Shown in pieces: positions 16,383 to 24,844 of a stretch of DNA of 62,765 nt. The stretch spans positions 18,697 to 81,461 of the forward strand of contig NZ_VVIP01000050.1 of assembly GCF_009650435.1 (NCBI RefSeq), given 5' to 3'. The DNA is from Foetidibacter luteolus. GTDB taxonomy: Bacteria > Bacteroidota > Bacteroidia > Chitinophagales > Chitinophagaceae. Positions within the stretch are counted from its first letter, which is position 1; each line of letters opens with the position of its first letter. Under the pieces are notes generated by a model. The model was not told the origin of the DNA and made no database searches. It saw only the letters and a list, made by a program, of their open reading frames with translations. Both the position numbers and the translations under genes were made by a program.

Positions 16383-17243
16383 ATGAAACCATTAATAGAA
16401 AAATTACCGCTTAACGCCAACACTTCTTTTGTTGCGCAAACGCACCGCACACCCAAATTTGAAGTGCCCTGGCACCAGCATGTGGAGTATGAGCTTATTC
16501 TTTTTACCGAAGGCGAGGGCGCCAGCTTCATAGGCAATTATGTAGGCGAGTTTAAAACCGGCGATGTTTTTTTTCTTGGGTCTAACCTGCCGCATACTTT
16601 TCAGAAAGCGTATAAAGAACTTATCACCAGCGCGGTGGTGGTGCATTTTAAAGAAGATTTTTGGGGAGATGCTTTTATGAACCTGCCGGAATGCCGCATT
16701 ATTCGCCAACTGTTTGAAACGGCCTTACAGGGCCTTAAAATAAAAAGCGGCACCAAAGAACTGCTTACAGTTTGGATTAAAGAACTGGAACACGCCAAGG
16801 GCTTTCAACGCATCATTAAACTGTGCAACTGCCTGGCCCTTATTGCGGAGAAAAAAGAATACGACACACTCTCTACACAGGAAGTTAAAGCCTATAACAG
16901 CAAACATAAAGAACGTATTGACAAGATTTACCAGTACACGATTGATTATTTCCAGGAGCCTGTTACGCTTACAGATGTAGCCAAAAACGCCGGCATGAGT
17001 GTACCCGCTTTTTGCAGCTATTTTAAAAAAAGCACTAAGAAAACCTATATTGATTTTTTGAACGAAGTACGTGTTGGTTATGCCTGCCAGCAACTGATTG
17101 ATACGCAAAAAACCATTGAAACCATTTGTTATGAAAGCGGTTTTAATACCCTGGCCAACTTCAACAAACAGTTTTTGAAAATACGCCGGCTAACACCTTC
17201 CAGCTACCGCAAAAACTTTATCAGCAGCAATACAGTTGATTAA
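16383..17243 (+). CDS. AraC-family transcriptional regulator, probable xylose regulator
   Basis: 286 residues. The N-terminal cupin (residues about 20-90) shows HQHVEYELILFTEGEG and GDVFFLGSNLPHTF. The C-terminal double helix-turn-helix (residues about 185-280) shows VTLTDVAKNAGMSVPAFCSYFKK and IETICYESGFNTLANFNKQF. Such proteins bind a sugar or metabolite with the cupin and activate a neighbouring operon. It is divergent from xylB, so control of xylose catabolism is the natural inference. The intergenic region is AT-rich and contains the short palindrome GTTGCAAC near 16194; no operator could be assigned with confidence. Confidence 0.9.
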   Translation: MKPLIEKLPLNANTSFVAQTHRTPKFEVPWHQHVEYELILFTEGEGASFIGNYVGEFKTGDVFFLGSNLPHTFQKAYKELITSAVVVHFKEDFWGDAFMNLPECRIIRQLFETALQGLKIKSGTKELLTVWIKELEHAKGFQRIIKLCNCLALIAEKKEYDTLSTQEVKAYNSKHKERIDKIYQYTIDYFQEPVTLTDVAKNAGMSVPAFCSYFKKSTKKTYIDFLNEVRVGYACQQLIDTQKTIETICYESGFNTLANFNKQFLKIRRLTPSSYRKNFISSNTVD

Positions 17244-17317
17244 AACCGCTTGTCATTATTTGCATGCGGGGCAATCTTAATTTAGCCGAAATTGCCGCCT
17301 CTTAAAATTTTCGCGTT

Positions 17318-17785
17318 ATGAGCTTATACCAATGCCAGCAGGAAATTGATGCGCTAATGCAGGGCTTTAACAACAAAACGTTGCCGAAAGAACAATGGAC
17401 ACACCAGGCACATTTAACTGCCGCGGTATGGCATCTTAAACACTATGACATTAATGAAGCAACCTGCCTGTTGAAGTCTGGTATTATTTCCTACAATCTT
17501 TCTGTGGGCGGCGTTAACAACGGCTTTGGCGGCTACCATGAAACACTCACCATTTTCTGGATAAGTATCGTGGATTTTTATGTCCGCAGGTACAATAACC
17601 TTTCTGTAACAGAAACCTGTAACAATTTCCTGGAAAGTAACCTTGCAGACAGGGCGCTGCCATTTAAGTTTTATGCTAAGGAGTATATCTTATCCCCGGC
17701 TGCAAGGGCCAGGTTTATGCAGCCGGATATTCTGCCGCTTTCTGATGAAAACATCTTAAGTGTACTGAACAGGCCGCAACAATAA
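17318..17785 (+). CDS. conserved hypothetical protein
   Basis: 155 residues, soluble and helical, no signal peptide. The block WTHQAHLTAAVWHLKHY near residues 28-44 and NNGFGGYHETLTIFWI near 67-82 look strongly conserved, with His residues that could bind metal or act in catalysis. I recognise this as a widespread unnamed family but not its function. It stands alone between the AraC gene and the Ada-like gene. Confidence 0.75.
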   Translation: MSLYQCQQEIDALMQGFNNKTLPKEQWTHQAHLTAAVWHLKHYDINEATCLLKSGIISYNLSVGGVNNGFGGYHETLTIFWISIVDFYVRRYNNLSVTETCNNFLESNLADRALPFKFYAKEYILSPAARARFMQPDILPLSDENILSVLNRPQQ

Positions 17786-17870
17786 CCTTATTCTGCAGAA
17801 AACCCGCCACTGTTTACTCATCATTGCGCCACCTGGATATGACTTAGTTGCTAATTTTACAGCAACAGGC

Positions 17871-18131
17871 ATGATACATCACTCAACATTTGAAAACACA
17901 CAGGAAGGCAAACAAAAGCTGCTGCGGATGATTAAAGCCGGAAACATTGTATTCGGCGGCAACAAAAACCTGAAAATTTACGGCAGGCTACATTGCAGCT
18001 CCGGCAAAAGAATGCTTAGGGAAAATCGTGTTTTCTTTGCAGGTGAAGATGAAGCAGTGGCCCTGGGCTACAGGTCCTGCGGGCATTGCATGAAAAAAGC
18101 ATATGAACAGTGGAAAGCCCTGAAAGCTTAA
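17871..18131 (+). CDS. stand-alone Ada-type zinc-binding domain protein lacking the acceptor Cys
   Basis: 86 residues covering only the N-terminal domain type of Ada: IYGRLHCSSGKRMLRENRVFF, then GYRSCGHCMKK. In E. coli Ada four Cys (38, 42, 69, 72) bind zinc and Cys38 accepts a methyl group from phosphotriesters. Aligned by eye, the Cys42, 69 and 72 equivalents are present, but the Cys38 position is Gly (YGRLHC against FCRPSC). It is unlikely to be a methyl acceptor in the Ada manner. It lies 4 bp upstream of alkB-like 18136, so the two form an operon, which fits a link to alkylation damage. Confidence 0.82.
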   Translation: MIHHSTFENTQEGKQKLLRMIKAGNIVFGGNKNLKIYGRLHCSSGKRMLRENRVFFAGEDEAVALGYRSCGHCMKKAYEQWKALKA

Positions 18132-18135
18132 TGCT

Positions 18136-18741
18136 ATGCAACAGGAATTATTCAACAGCACTACAGAAAACCTGCTCCCTTTTGATGGGGAAGTATATTT
18201 CTATCCCGCTTTTTTCAACAAAGCAGAAAGCGACCATTACTTAAAAAACATTCTTGCTAACATTCAGTGGAAACAGGAACCTATTAAAATTTTTGGCAAA
18301 ACCCTAATGCAACCCAGGCTTACCGCATGGTATGGAGATGCCACCAAAAAATACAGCTACTCCGGCATTACCATGCAACCCCTGCCATGGACGCCAGACT
18401 TAATAGCCATTAAGCAAAAAATTGAAACAATTGCCGCCGTAAACTTTACAAGCGCCCTGCTAAACCTGTACCGCAACGGGCAGGACAGTATGGGCTGGCA
18501 CCGGGATAATGAGCCTGAACTGGGCATTAACCCGGTCATTGGCTCCGTAAGTTTTGGGGACGCCAGGATGTTTAAGCTAAGGAACTATGCAGATAAAAAA
18601 ATTATTCGCCAGGCGATATTAACCCACGGCAGTTTTTTATTGATGAAGGGCGCCACCCAGCACTATTGGGAGCACCAGGTACCCAAAACAAATGCGGCAT
18701 TAAAAGAAAGAATAAACATTACGTTCAGGATAATAAATTAA
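18136..18741 (+). CDS. AlkB-family 2-oxoglutarate/Fe(II) DNA repair dioxygenase
   Basis: 201 residues. Members oxidatively remove alkyl groups from 1-methyladenine and 3-methylcytosine. Iron ligands are visible as WHRDNE (His, Asp) and the His in HYWEHQVPK; the 2-oxoglutarate-binding Arg lies in the closing RINITFR. PRLTAWYGD and SYSGI near the N-terminal half fit the ALKBH2/3-like branch. It is coupled to the Ada-like gene 4 bp upstream. Confidence 0.93.
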   Translation: MQQELFNSTTENLLPFDGEVYFYPAFFNKAESDHYLKNILANIQWKQEPIKIFGKTLMQPRLTAWYGDATKKYSYSGITMQPLPWTPDLIAIKQKIETIAAVNFTSALLNLYRNGQDSMGWHRDNEPELGINPVIGSVSFGDARMFKLRNYADKKIIRQAILTHGSFLLMKGATQHYWEHQVPKTNAALKERINITFRIIN

Positions 18742-18776
18742 TAAAGCCCGGCACGCCATCTCTAAACGTATGGCAG

Positions 18777-18784
18777 TATATTTG
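18777..18784 (+). promoter_or_regulatory. Bacteroidota -7 promoter element for the SGNH gene
   Basis: TATATTTG is an exact match to the TAnnTTTG consensus of primary-sigma promoters in this phylum, 22 bp before the ATG at 18807. A clear -33 TTTG was not seen at the expected distance. Confidence 0.4.
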
Positions 18785-18806
18785 AAAGTTCAGAAATATA
18801 ACAATT

Positions 18807-19418
18807 ATGGTTTGGTATGAAGATGAGATTAAGAGAATTGAACAACAGAAAAGTAAACTAACTTATGAACCACAGATGGTTTTTTACGGCAGTTCTTCCA
18901 TACGGCTCTGGGATAAACTGAACGATGATTTTGCAGCCTTTAAGCCCGTTAACCTGGGTTTTGGCGGCTCTACCCTCGCAGCATGTGTATGGTTTTTTAA
19001 ACGGGTACTTAAGCCCTACCACCCCAAACACATTGTAATTTACGCAGGCGATAACGACCTGGGCGATGGAAGGAACCCTGAAGAGGTCTTTATTTTTTTT
19101 CAGCAGTTAATGTGGCACATCAACCACTATTACCACGATGTTCCGCTTACTTACATCTCTATTAAACCAAGTATAGCCCGCTGGAACATCAACGAAAAAA
19201 TACGCTATACCAATACGCTGATAAAAAAGGCTATTGACAACAGCAAACCGCATTATCGTTTCATTAATATTTACGATGCTATGACAGACAGTAAAGGCTA
19301 CCCTCTTAAAGACCTGTACGATGCAGACGGGTTGCACCTTAGCCCCAAGGGGTATTGGCTGTGGAAGCAGATTTTGTTAACAAATTTTTCATCTGAACAT
19401 GAAAATTTTTTAACTTAA
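18807..19418 (+). CDS. SGNH/GDSL-family hydrolase
   Basis: 203 residues. The blocks are in order: FYGSSSIRLW (nucleophile Ser), NLGFGGST (Gly), YAGDNDLGDG (Asn), and DADGLHLSPKGY (Asp and His). This class covers lipases, esterases and acetyl-xylan or rhamnogalacturonan acetylesterases. No signal peptide is visible, so a cytoplasmic esterase is likely; the substrate is unknown. It is followed after 42 bp by a second esterase gene. Confidence 0.9.
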   Translation: MVWYEDEIKRIEQQKSKLTYEPQMVFYGSSSIRLWDKLNDDFAAFKPVNLGFGGSTLAACVWFFKRVLKPYHPKHIVIYAGDNDLGDGRNPEEVFIFFQQLMWHINHYYHDVPLTYISIKPSIARWNINEKIRYTNTLIKKAIDNSKPHYRFINIYDAMTDSKGYPLKDLYDADGLHLSPKGYWLWKQILLTNFSSEHENFLT

Positions 19419-19460
19419 GTAACTGCCATGTTAACCTAATTTTCCACTTTATTTTCCTGA

Positions 19461-20186
19461 ATGAACAGAGAATATCATAAATGGTTCAGCACCACGCTTA
19501 ACAGAGATATGGAATTGCTGGTGTTTGGCCACAGTGGCGAGCCCGTGATATTTTTCCCCACCCGCACTGCCAGGTTTTACGATTATGAAAACTGGAGAAT
19601 AGTAGAAGCCCTTTCCGCAAAAACCGCTAATGGAGAAATGCAATTGTTCTGCGTGGACAGTGTAGATATAGAAAGCTTTTATTCACCCGTGTATCCCGCC
19701 GAAAGAATCAAACGGCACCAGCAATACGAGCAATATATACTGGATGAGGTTATCCCCTTCATCAAAAAAAATAACAACCACGCTTCCTTAACTGCTGCCG
19801 GTTGCAGCCTGGGCGGTTATCATGCGGTTAATATTGCTTTCAGGCACCCGCAACTATTTAGCAAAGTGGTGGGCATGAGCGCCCGGTACGACCTTACCTT
19901 ATCCACGCCCTCTTTTGCCAACCTTTTTGACGGGTATTTCGATGAAAACATTTACTTCAACATGCCGGGTATGTTCATACCTAACCTAAATGATGAAGAC
20001 ATTCTACGCAACCTTAAAAAAATGGACATTATTATTGTAATAGGCCGCGAAGACCCTTTTTTTGAAAATAACCTGCATCTTGTTTCCGCCCTTACCGCAA
20101 AAAACATAACACCATCTTTTTACGTTTGGAACGAAGAAGCACACCGTGCCAAATACTGGCGCAAAATGGTGCAGTTATATCTATAA
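19461..20186 (+). CDS. alpha/beta-hydrolase esterase (esterase D-like)
   Basis: 241 residues. GCSLGGYHA is the nucleophile elbow, GREDPFFEN supplies the probable Asp, and EEAHRAKYWR the His. It resembles the putative esterase family that includes S-formylglutathione hydrolase and mycolyltransferase-like proteins. No signal peptide. It ends 6 bp before the convergent histone-like gene. Confidence 0.88.
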   Translation: MNREYHKWFSTTLNRDMELLVFGHSGEPVIFFPTRTARFYDYENWRIVEALSAKTANGEMQLFCVDSVDIESFYSPVYPAERIKRHQQYEQYILDEVIPFIKKNNNHASLTAAGCSLGGYHAVNIAFRHPQLFSKVVGMSARYDLTLSTPSFANLFDGYFDENIYFNMPGMFIPNLNDEDILRNLKKMDIIIVIGREDPFFENNLHLVSALTAKNITPSFYVWNEEAHRAKYWRKMVQLYL

Positions 20187-20192
20187 GCGAGA

Positions 20193-20459
20193 CTACTTTT
20201 TTGCCGCGGCCTTACTGGCCTTTTTAAGCGCAGCCTTTTTTGCGGTTTTCTTAGGCGATGCTTTTTTGGCTGTTTTTTTTGCTGCAGCTTTTTCAGGCAC
20301 TTTAGCGCCTTCTTTTCTTGCTTCGGATAGCCCTATAGCAATTGCCCGCTTGCGGCTTTTAACTTTATTGCCGCTCTTTCCGCTCTTAAGCTTGCCTTCT
20401 TTCATTTCATCCATTACATCAGCAACTTTCTGCTGCGCTTTTTTCGAATACTTTGCCAT
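20193..20459 (-). CDS. DUF6496 protein with histone H1-like Lys/Ala tail
   Basis: 88 residues. The N-terminal 45 residues (YSKKAQQKVADVMDEMKEG, KSRKRAIAIGLSEARKEG) match the small DUF6496 type. The C-terminal 35 residues are Lys/Ala repeats (AAAKKTAKKASPKKTAKKA), resembling histone H1 and chlamydial Hc1. A DNA- or RNA-binding, nucleoid-associated role is plausible. Tail length is likely to vary between strains because of the repeats. Confidence 0.85.
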   Translation of the reverse strand: MAKYSKKAQQKVADVMDEMKEGKLKSGKSGNKVKSRKRAIAIGLSEARKEGAKVPEKAAAKKTAKKASPKKTAKKAALKKASKAAAKK

Positions 20460-20562
20460 AAATAAAAGATTTTAAGGAGTACCAATATACATACAGCACA
20501 AAATGCCTGCCAGCGTATTTGATATGTGGCCGGGTAAGCTGTTTTACAGCACGGCGAATAGT

Positions 20563-21618
20563 TTAACTGTTGGATATTTTGCTAACGTAAGCGCTGTTAT
20601 CCCTGAACATTTGAATGCCGGACGAGAAACGCATATAGGGCAGTTTTTTTTGCCGGTGGTTTAAAAGGCTTATGCGGAAAAGTATATTCCAGTGGCGTAT
20701 GATTTCCTTCCAGGCAAAAAAGATGGATTGCCGTGGGTCGTACATGTGCGTAGGTTCACTGCCTGCGCCATTTAATTCTATAATGGAAAAATTTTCCCCT
20801 TGCTTCAGTTGCTGCCAATTGCTGTACTTAATATCAAGCCGGCCGTAATAAAAGCCGGGCACCTGCCGGCAAATGGCATCCATGGTATTGGTAAGTTCTT
20901 CATCTGCCAGGTGGGATATATTAATAAACTTTGCGCCGCGGGCATGGTTGCCATAAGGCACCAGCAGCTTTTCTTCACCGGCAGCAGGCACTTCAGTCAT
21001 CAGGCTTTTAAAGCTGGCTTTTAATACAGGTAATTGCAACACAAACCGTTTATCCCGCTTCAACAATTCTTCAATGGAAGAACGCCCGTCGCCGGTTACG
21101 GTCAAGAATTCTTTTTCTACTATGCCGGAAATGTGGCCGCGGGCCTCACCGGGATAACGGTAATAAAAAATACCCACTTCTTTATCAAAAGCAACAAATT
21201 GCTGTACCAGGTAATCTACATCGCTGGCTGCAGCGTATTGCAGCAGGTCATCCACGTTTTCCATTTTTTTAACTGACAAGCCCCGCATCCCTATATCTGG
21301 CTTGGCAATTAGCGGGTAGGTAAATCCTTGCCCGGCAAGTTGCTGCACAATGGTGCTAAAAGGTGTACCTGCCTTAAAAAACAAAGTTTTAGGGTAATAA
21401 GCAGGCGGTATAATGTCATAGATTTCTTTCTTAGACTCCATTAGAAAGCCGCCGTTTTTAATAGAGGGGTTGGCTGTATTGAAAAAGAAAAAAGACTTTG
21501 CCCTTAAGCACAGCCATATCCAGTAAAAATAGATGGGCGCATACACCACGCTGAATGGCCAGTACTCCCAGTTAAACAGCTTTATAAAAAAAGGGCGATA
21601 TAAAAGTCTTTTCATCAT
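20563..21618 (-). CDS. ATP-grasp domain protein
   Basis: 351 residues. The central region shows an ATP-grasp pattern: YPLIAKPDIGMRGLSVKK, DYLVQQFV, GVDKEV-like FDKEVGIFYYRYPGE, and a late FSIIELNGAGSEPTHMYD metal/ATP motif. ATP-grasp enzymes ligate a carboxylate to an amine or thiol; the D-alanine ligase group is the nearest in look. The hydrophobic aromatic N-terminus (residues about 15-50) may associate with the membrane. It is the third gene of a DinB - NRDE - ATP-grasp run on the minus strand. Confidence 0.85.
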   Translation of the reverse strand: MMKRLLYRPFFIKLFNWEYWPFSVVYAPIYFYWIWLCLRAKSFFFFNTANPSIKNGGFLMESKKEIYDIIPPAYYPKTLFFKAGTPFSTIVQQLAGQGFTYPLIAKPDIGMRGLSVKKMENVDDLLQYAAASDVDYLVQQFVAFDKEVGIFYYRYPGEARGHISGIVEKEFLTVTGDGRSSIEELLKRDKRFVLQLPVLKASFKSLMTEVPAAGEEKLLVPYGNHARGAKFINISHLADEELTNTMDAICRQVPGFYYGRLDIKYSNWQQLKQGENFSIIELNGAGSEPTHMYDPRQSIFFAWKEIIRHWNILFRISLLNHRQKKLPYMRFSSGIQMFRDNSAYVSKISNS

Positions 21619-21632
21619 GGAACCTCAGAAAG

Positions 21633-22364
21633 TTATATGGCGCAATAATCCACCTGTGTTACCGGCAATACTACCTGGTAATTGTTGTTCTCTTTAATAT
21701 CCAGGTAAGTCATACCCGCTTCCTTTTCAGTTAATTCAATACCGGTAATACTTACTGTAAGCATTTTGCCATCCCTGTTCATGCAAAAGTTATTCTCTGC
21801 GCCGCCTTCGCCGCCAAACCTGTGAAAGTGCAGCACATCTTCCATTTGAGGATTTGTATTACCCGATAACCACCGCGAAAACCACATTTCCCGTTTCATA
21901 ATTACGTCATTAGCGTACAGGGTTACAGAAGACCATATATGAGGCTGTTGTGCATCCAATTGCCGGCTAAATTTCCGTAACCCATTCCACCGGCATTCAT
22001 ACAGGCCGGCTTTATGCCATATTACCAAAGTAAATGGTTCAATATTGTAAAGTATAGCTTTAAGAAAATATTTCAACGGCTCCGTGGCTTTCGCTATTTC
22101 AAGAAATACAAGGCCACGGCTTTTGCCGTATGGCGGCTGTGGAATATGCCTGGTAAAAGCGCCGTTAAGCAGTACCAGCGCATCGCCATTGCTTTTGGCT
22201 GTAATCCACCCCCCTCCTGCCGCAGCATCTTTAGGAAAAACCATTTCGTCATTATCAAACACATAACGGGCGGGTGGTAATGCCGCGGGCCTTGCAGCGG
22301 CTTCATCCCGGCTTGAAGTAATAAATACCCTCTCTCTGGCAGGAATAAAGGTTACTGTGCACAT
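21633..22364 (-). CDS. NRDE (TANGO2-like) family protein
   Basis: 243 residues. The N-terminus MCTVTFIP with Cys2, then ITSSRDEAAARPA and GGGWITAKSNGDALVLLNG are the NRDE/TANGO2 signature. An N-terminal Cys suggests relation to Ntn hydrolases, though bacterial members have no firm activity. The gene overlaps the end of the DinB-like gene by 13 bp, so it is translated from the same transcript. Confidence 0.9.
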   Translation of the reverse strand: MCTVTFIPARERVFITSSRDEAAARPAALPPARYVFDNDEMVFPKDAAAGGGWITAKSNGDALVLLNGAFTRHIPQPPYGKSRGLVFLEIAKATEPLKYFLKAILYNIEPFTLVIWHKAGLYECRWNGLRKFSRQLDAQQPHIWSSVTLYANDVIMKREMWFSRWLSGNTNPQMEDVLHFHRFGGEGGAENNFCMNRDGKMLTVSITGIELTEKEAGMTYLDIKENNNYQVVLPVTQVDYCAI

Positions 22365-22852
22365 GTTTTTCTATGCTTTACGGTTGAAGAAGCAATGCCA
22401 AAATTTTCAGGCAGCACAACAGAAGATACCTCGCTAATGCCAACCCTTATCAGCGCCATGTGGTGCACCGTATGTTCCAGGTTATATACAACTTCCCGGT
22501 AATAGTTCGTAGATATTAGCATTGTTTCATCGCTGTGCTCGTCATAACCGGCTTCAAGCATCAGTTGCTTGTCCTTTCTGTCTATGCCGCTGTAGATTTC
22601 ATGCAGCAACGTAATGGCAAAATCCCTGCTTGTTTCAATATGGGTATCCCGGTTTCTTTTTTCGTAATTAACCGTGCCTGCGCTGTACCCTTTTTCCAAA
22701 CAAAGAAACAGTTCAATAATATGCCGTACGTGCTGGCCTACCGACGCATTGAAAAGCGATGGACATGGCTGGCAGTATTGTTCGTTGGTAAGGGACAGTA
22801 AAGATTGTTCAAGCTGTACAAATACATGCTGAACAGATTGTTGAAGGTGCAT
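22352..22852 (-). CDS. DinB-like four-helix metal-binding protein
   Basis: 166 residues. His residues spaced along the helices (SVGQHVRHIIEL near residue 37; NLEHTVHHMALIRVG near 125) fit the DinB/YfiT fold, where three His bind a metal. Members include thiol transferases and uncharacterised stress proteins. It is the first gene of the three-gene minus-strand run. Confidence 0.85.
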   Translation of the reverse strand: MHLQQSVQHVFVQLEQSLLSLTNEQYCQPCPSLFNASVGQHVRHIIELFLCLEKGYSAGTVNYEKRNRDTHIETSRDFAITLLHEIYSGIDRKDKQLMLEAGYDEHSDETMLISTNYYREVVYNLEHTVHHMALIRVGISEVSSVVLPENFGIASSTVKHRKTCAQ

Positions 22853-22931
22853 GCCGTTGTTGTTTAAAATGTGTTTATGCTAAACCTTGATACGCAGGCT
22901 GGCCGCAAACCTTACAAAAAAAATAATTTTT

Positions 22932-23330
22932 TTATGTACGCTTTATTCCAATTACGTTTAACAAAGGTTTTCTGTATATAATAGCCAGCATTGCGCAACA
23001 GATAAATACAATTACCGCGTATGCAAAAAGCAATGCATCGCCACCAAAGAAAATGCCAAGTTTGGTAACGTGAAAAAATATTGCACCAGCCATTAGCCCC
23101 ATGCCCAGTAAAGCGCCATAGCCAGTTGTACGCGGGTACAATATCAGCAAAGAAGCGATGAGTTCAAAAACTCCCGTACCAATTCTGCCCCAGGGTTCCA
23201 TACCCAGAATGGTAAACAGCCTTACCGATTCTTCCGCCGCTGAAAATTTAAAGAATAAAGTTTGAAGCATAATAAGCGCTGACACAATGCGCAATAACCA
23301 GGTAACAATGGATAATGTTTTCGTTGTCAT
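22932..23330 (-). CDS. DoxX-like four-TM membrane protein
   Basis: 132 residues from ATG 23330; a start 15 codons upstream is possible. Four hydrophobic helices are visible, with LRIVSALIMLQTLFFKFSAAEESVRLF and FELIASLLILYPRTTGYGALLGMGLMAGAIFFHVTKLG fitting DoxX/SURF4-like proteins. Inner-membrane location. The role is unknown here; family members have been linked to thiosulfate oxidation and redox functions. Confidence 0.85.
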   Translation of the reverse strand: MTTKTLSIVTWLLRIVSALIMLQTLFFKFSAAEESVRLFTILGMEPWGRIGTGVFELIASLLILYPRTTGYGALLGMGLMAGAIFFHVTKLGIFFGGDALLFAYAVIVFICCAMLAIIYRKPLLNVIGIKRT

Positions 23331-23451
23331 AGAAGGGTATTTAAGTTTACCGACACTAATACGGCAGGCATACAAGAATGGATTGTTGCACAGCTTACGT
23401 TAAACTGTAATTTAGTAATTATTAACAGCAAATCTTTTTTTTTAGATACCA

Positions 23452-23690
23452 GCCGGGGTTTTTCATGGCGACCCAATTGCGTCGCAATCCGTTCATCGTT
23501 CGGTTCAATGGGCGGCTTTTCAGACCCGTATAGATTGTCTGAACCACGATTTTCTACCGATGTAGCTGATTAGCCTGATTAAGAACGGTTGCAATAACCG
23601 AAGCCTGAAGATGCTACGGAGACGGATTGCTGCGTAGCGGACAAGGCGTACAAGTGAGTGACACAACGATGCTTAATTGAAAAGCCGAAA
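23452..23690. repeat. dispersed repeat family A, copy 2
   Basis: The left end (23461-23527) and right end (23629-23667) match copy 1 at 14141-14613 almost base for base. The interior (about 100 bp) lacks the tandem hairpin units. It fills most of the gap between the DoxX gene and the FAD oxidoreductase. Confidence 0.65.
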
Positions 23691-23707
23691 GCCCGTACCA
23701 TAAAAAA

Positions 23708-24844
23708 CTAAAATGGCTTGCCATGTGTTTGTTTAATTACCTGCCGGGCCAAAAATGGCAGGGCGCCCATTGTTCTGAGAAAAAGAATGCTGCTGGTATT
23801 GCCAAACAACCGCTGCACCGTTCTGCCCATCCACAACCTGCGGCTAAACTGCCTGTTCCAGTTGCGCTCATATCTATGCTCCATCTGCTCCCGGGTAATT
23901 TGTTGCCGCAAAAAAGCATCTATGCTTTCAAAAGCCAGTTTACTGCCATGCATGGCCATGCTCATGCCGTTACCGCACAGGGGCGTTATCATGCCCGCCG
24001 CATCGCCAAGCATCAGCAGGTGGTTTTCCACCTGGGTCTTCACATCAAAGCTTACCTGGGAAATGGTGAGCGGCTCCTGGTACAAAAAGCTGGCTGTGCT
24101 GAATATTTTCTTAAGGTGCGGGTTTTGAAACAACACTTGTTTTTCCATTTCACTTATGGAATTATTGTTGTTCTTTAAATGCTGCGCAGTAGCAAGGTAA
24201 CAAAGGCAATACCTGTCGTCTTCTATTTTAGAAAGGCCGCAGTAGCCATTATCAAAATTATGCAGCGCAATACTGTTAACGGGGTGGCTGGTGCTGATGT
24301 GATATTTGACGGCAATGTAATTATTAAGCTTATTGTTTTTTTTAAGGGCAAACAAGCGGTTTTTCTTAATGTCAAGATTGGCCCGTTTGCCATAAGCGCC
24401 GGCAGCTACTGAAGCTTTAGTAATGCCATTGGCATGCTGCAATACAAACCCGTCACTAACAAACTGTACATCCTGCACTTTGTTGCCTGTAAATACCTGC
24501 ACCCCTTTTTGTACAGCCAGGTAGTACAATAAATCGTCCAGCTTATAACGGCTTATGCCGAAACCTCCTAAGGGCAGGCGGAACTGGTACAGGTTTCCTT
24601 TTATATCGCTAATCTGAAGGCGGCTGATGGCTGGCAACTGCAACTCGTGTAAGTTTACACCCAGGCGCAGCAAAAAATCATGGCTCTCAAAACTTATATA
24701 CTCCCCGCAAACCTTGTGAAACGGGTAAACCTCTTTTTCAAACAACGCTACAGTATAGCCTGCATCCGCACACTGAATGGCAAGCGTAAGCCCAGCCAGG
24801 CCACCACCGATAACGGCTACATCATATTTTGCCTGTTCATCCAT
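23708..24844 (-). CDS. FAD-dependent oxidoreductase of the type III PKS operon (geranylgeranyl-reductase-like)
   Basis: 378 residues. The N-terminal Rossmann motif VIGGGLAGLTLAIQCADAGYTVALFEKE, and GDAAGMITPLCGNGMSMAMHGSKLA near residue 280, mark a flavoprotein of the aromatic hydroxylase / geranylgeranyl reductase superfamily. It is the last gene of the operon, overlapping the methyltransferase by 8 bp. A hydroxylase acting on the polyketide ring is the likely role, by analogy with alkylresorcinol-to-quinone pathways. Confidence 0.9.
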   Translation of the reverse strand: MDEQAKYDVAVIGGGLAGLTLAIQCADAGYTVALFEKEVYPFHKVCGEYISFESHDFLLRLGVNLHELQLPAISRLQISDIKGNLYQFRLPLGGFGISRYKLDDLLYYLAVQKGVQVFTGNKVQDVQFVSDGFVLQHANGITKASVAAGAYGKRANLDIKKNRLFALKKNNKLNNYIAVKYHISTSHPVNSIALHNFDNGYCGLSKIEDDRYCLCYLATAQHLKNNNNSISEMEKQVLFQNPHLKKIFSTASFLYQEPLTISQVSFDVKTQVENHLLMLGDAAGMITPLCGNGMSMAMHGSKLAFESIDAFLRQQITREQMEHRYERNWNRQFSRRLWMGRTVQRLFGNTSSILFLRTMGALPFLARQVIKQTHGKPF

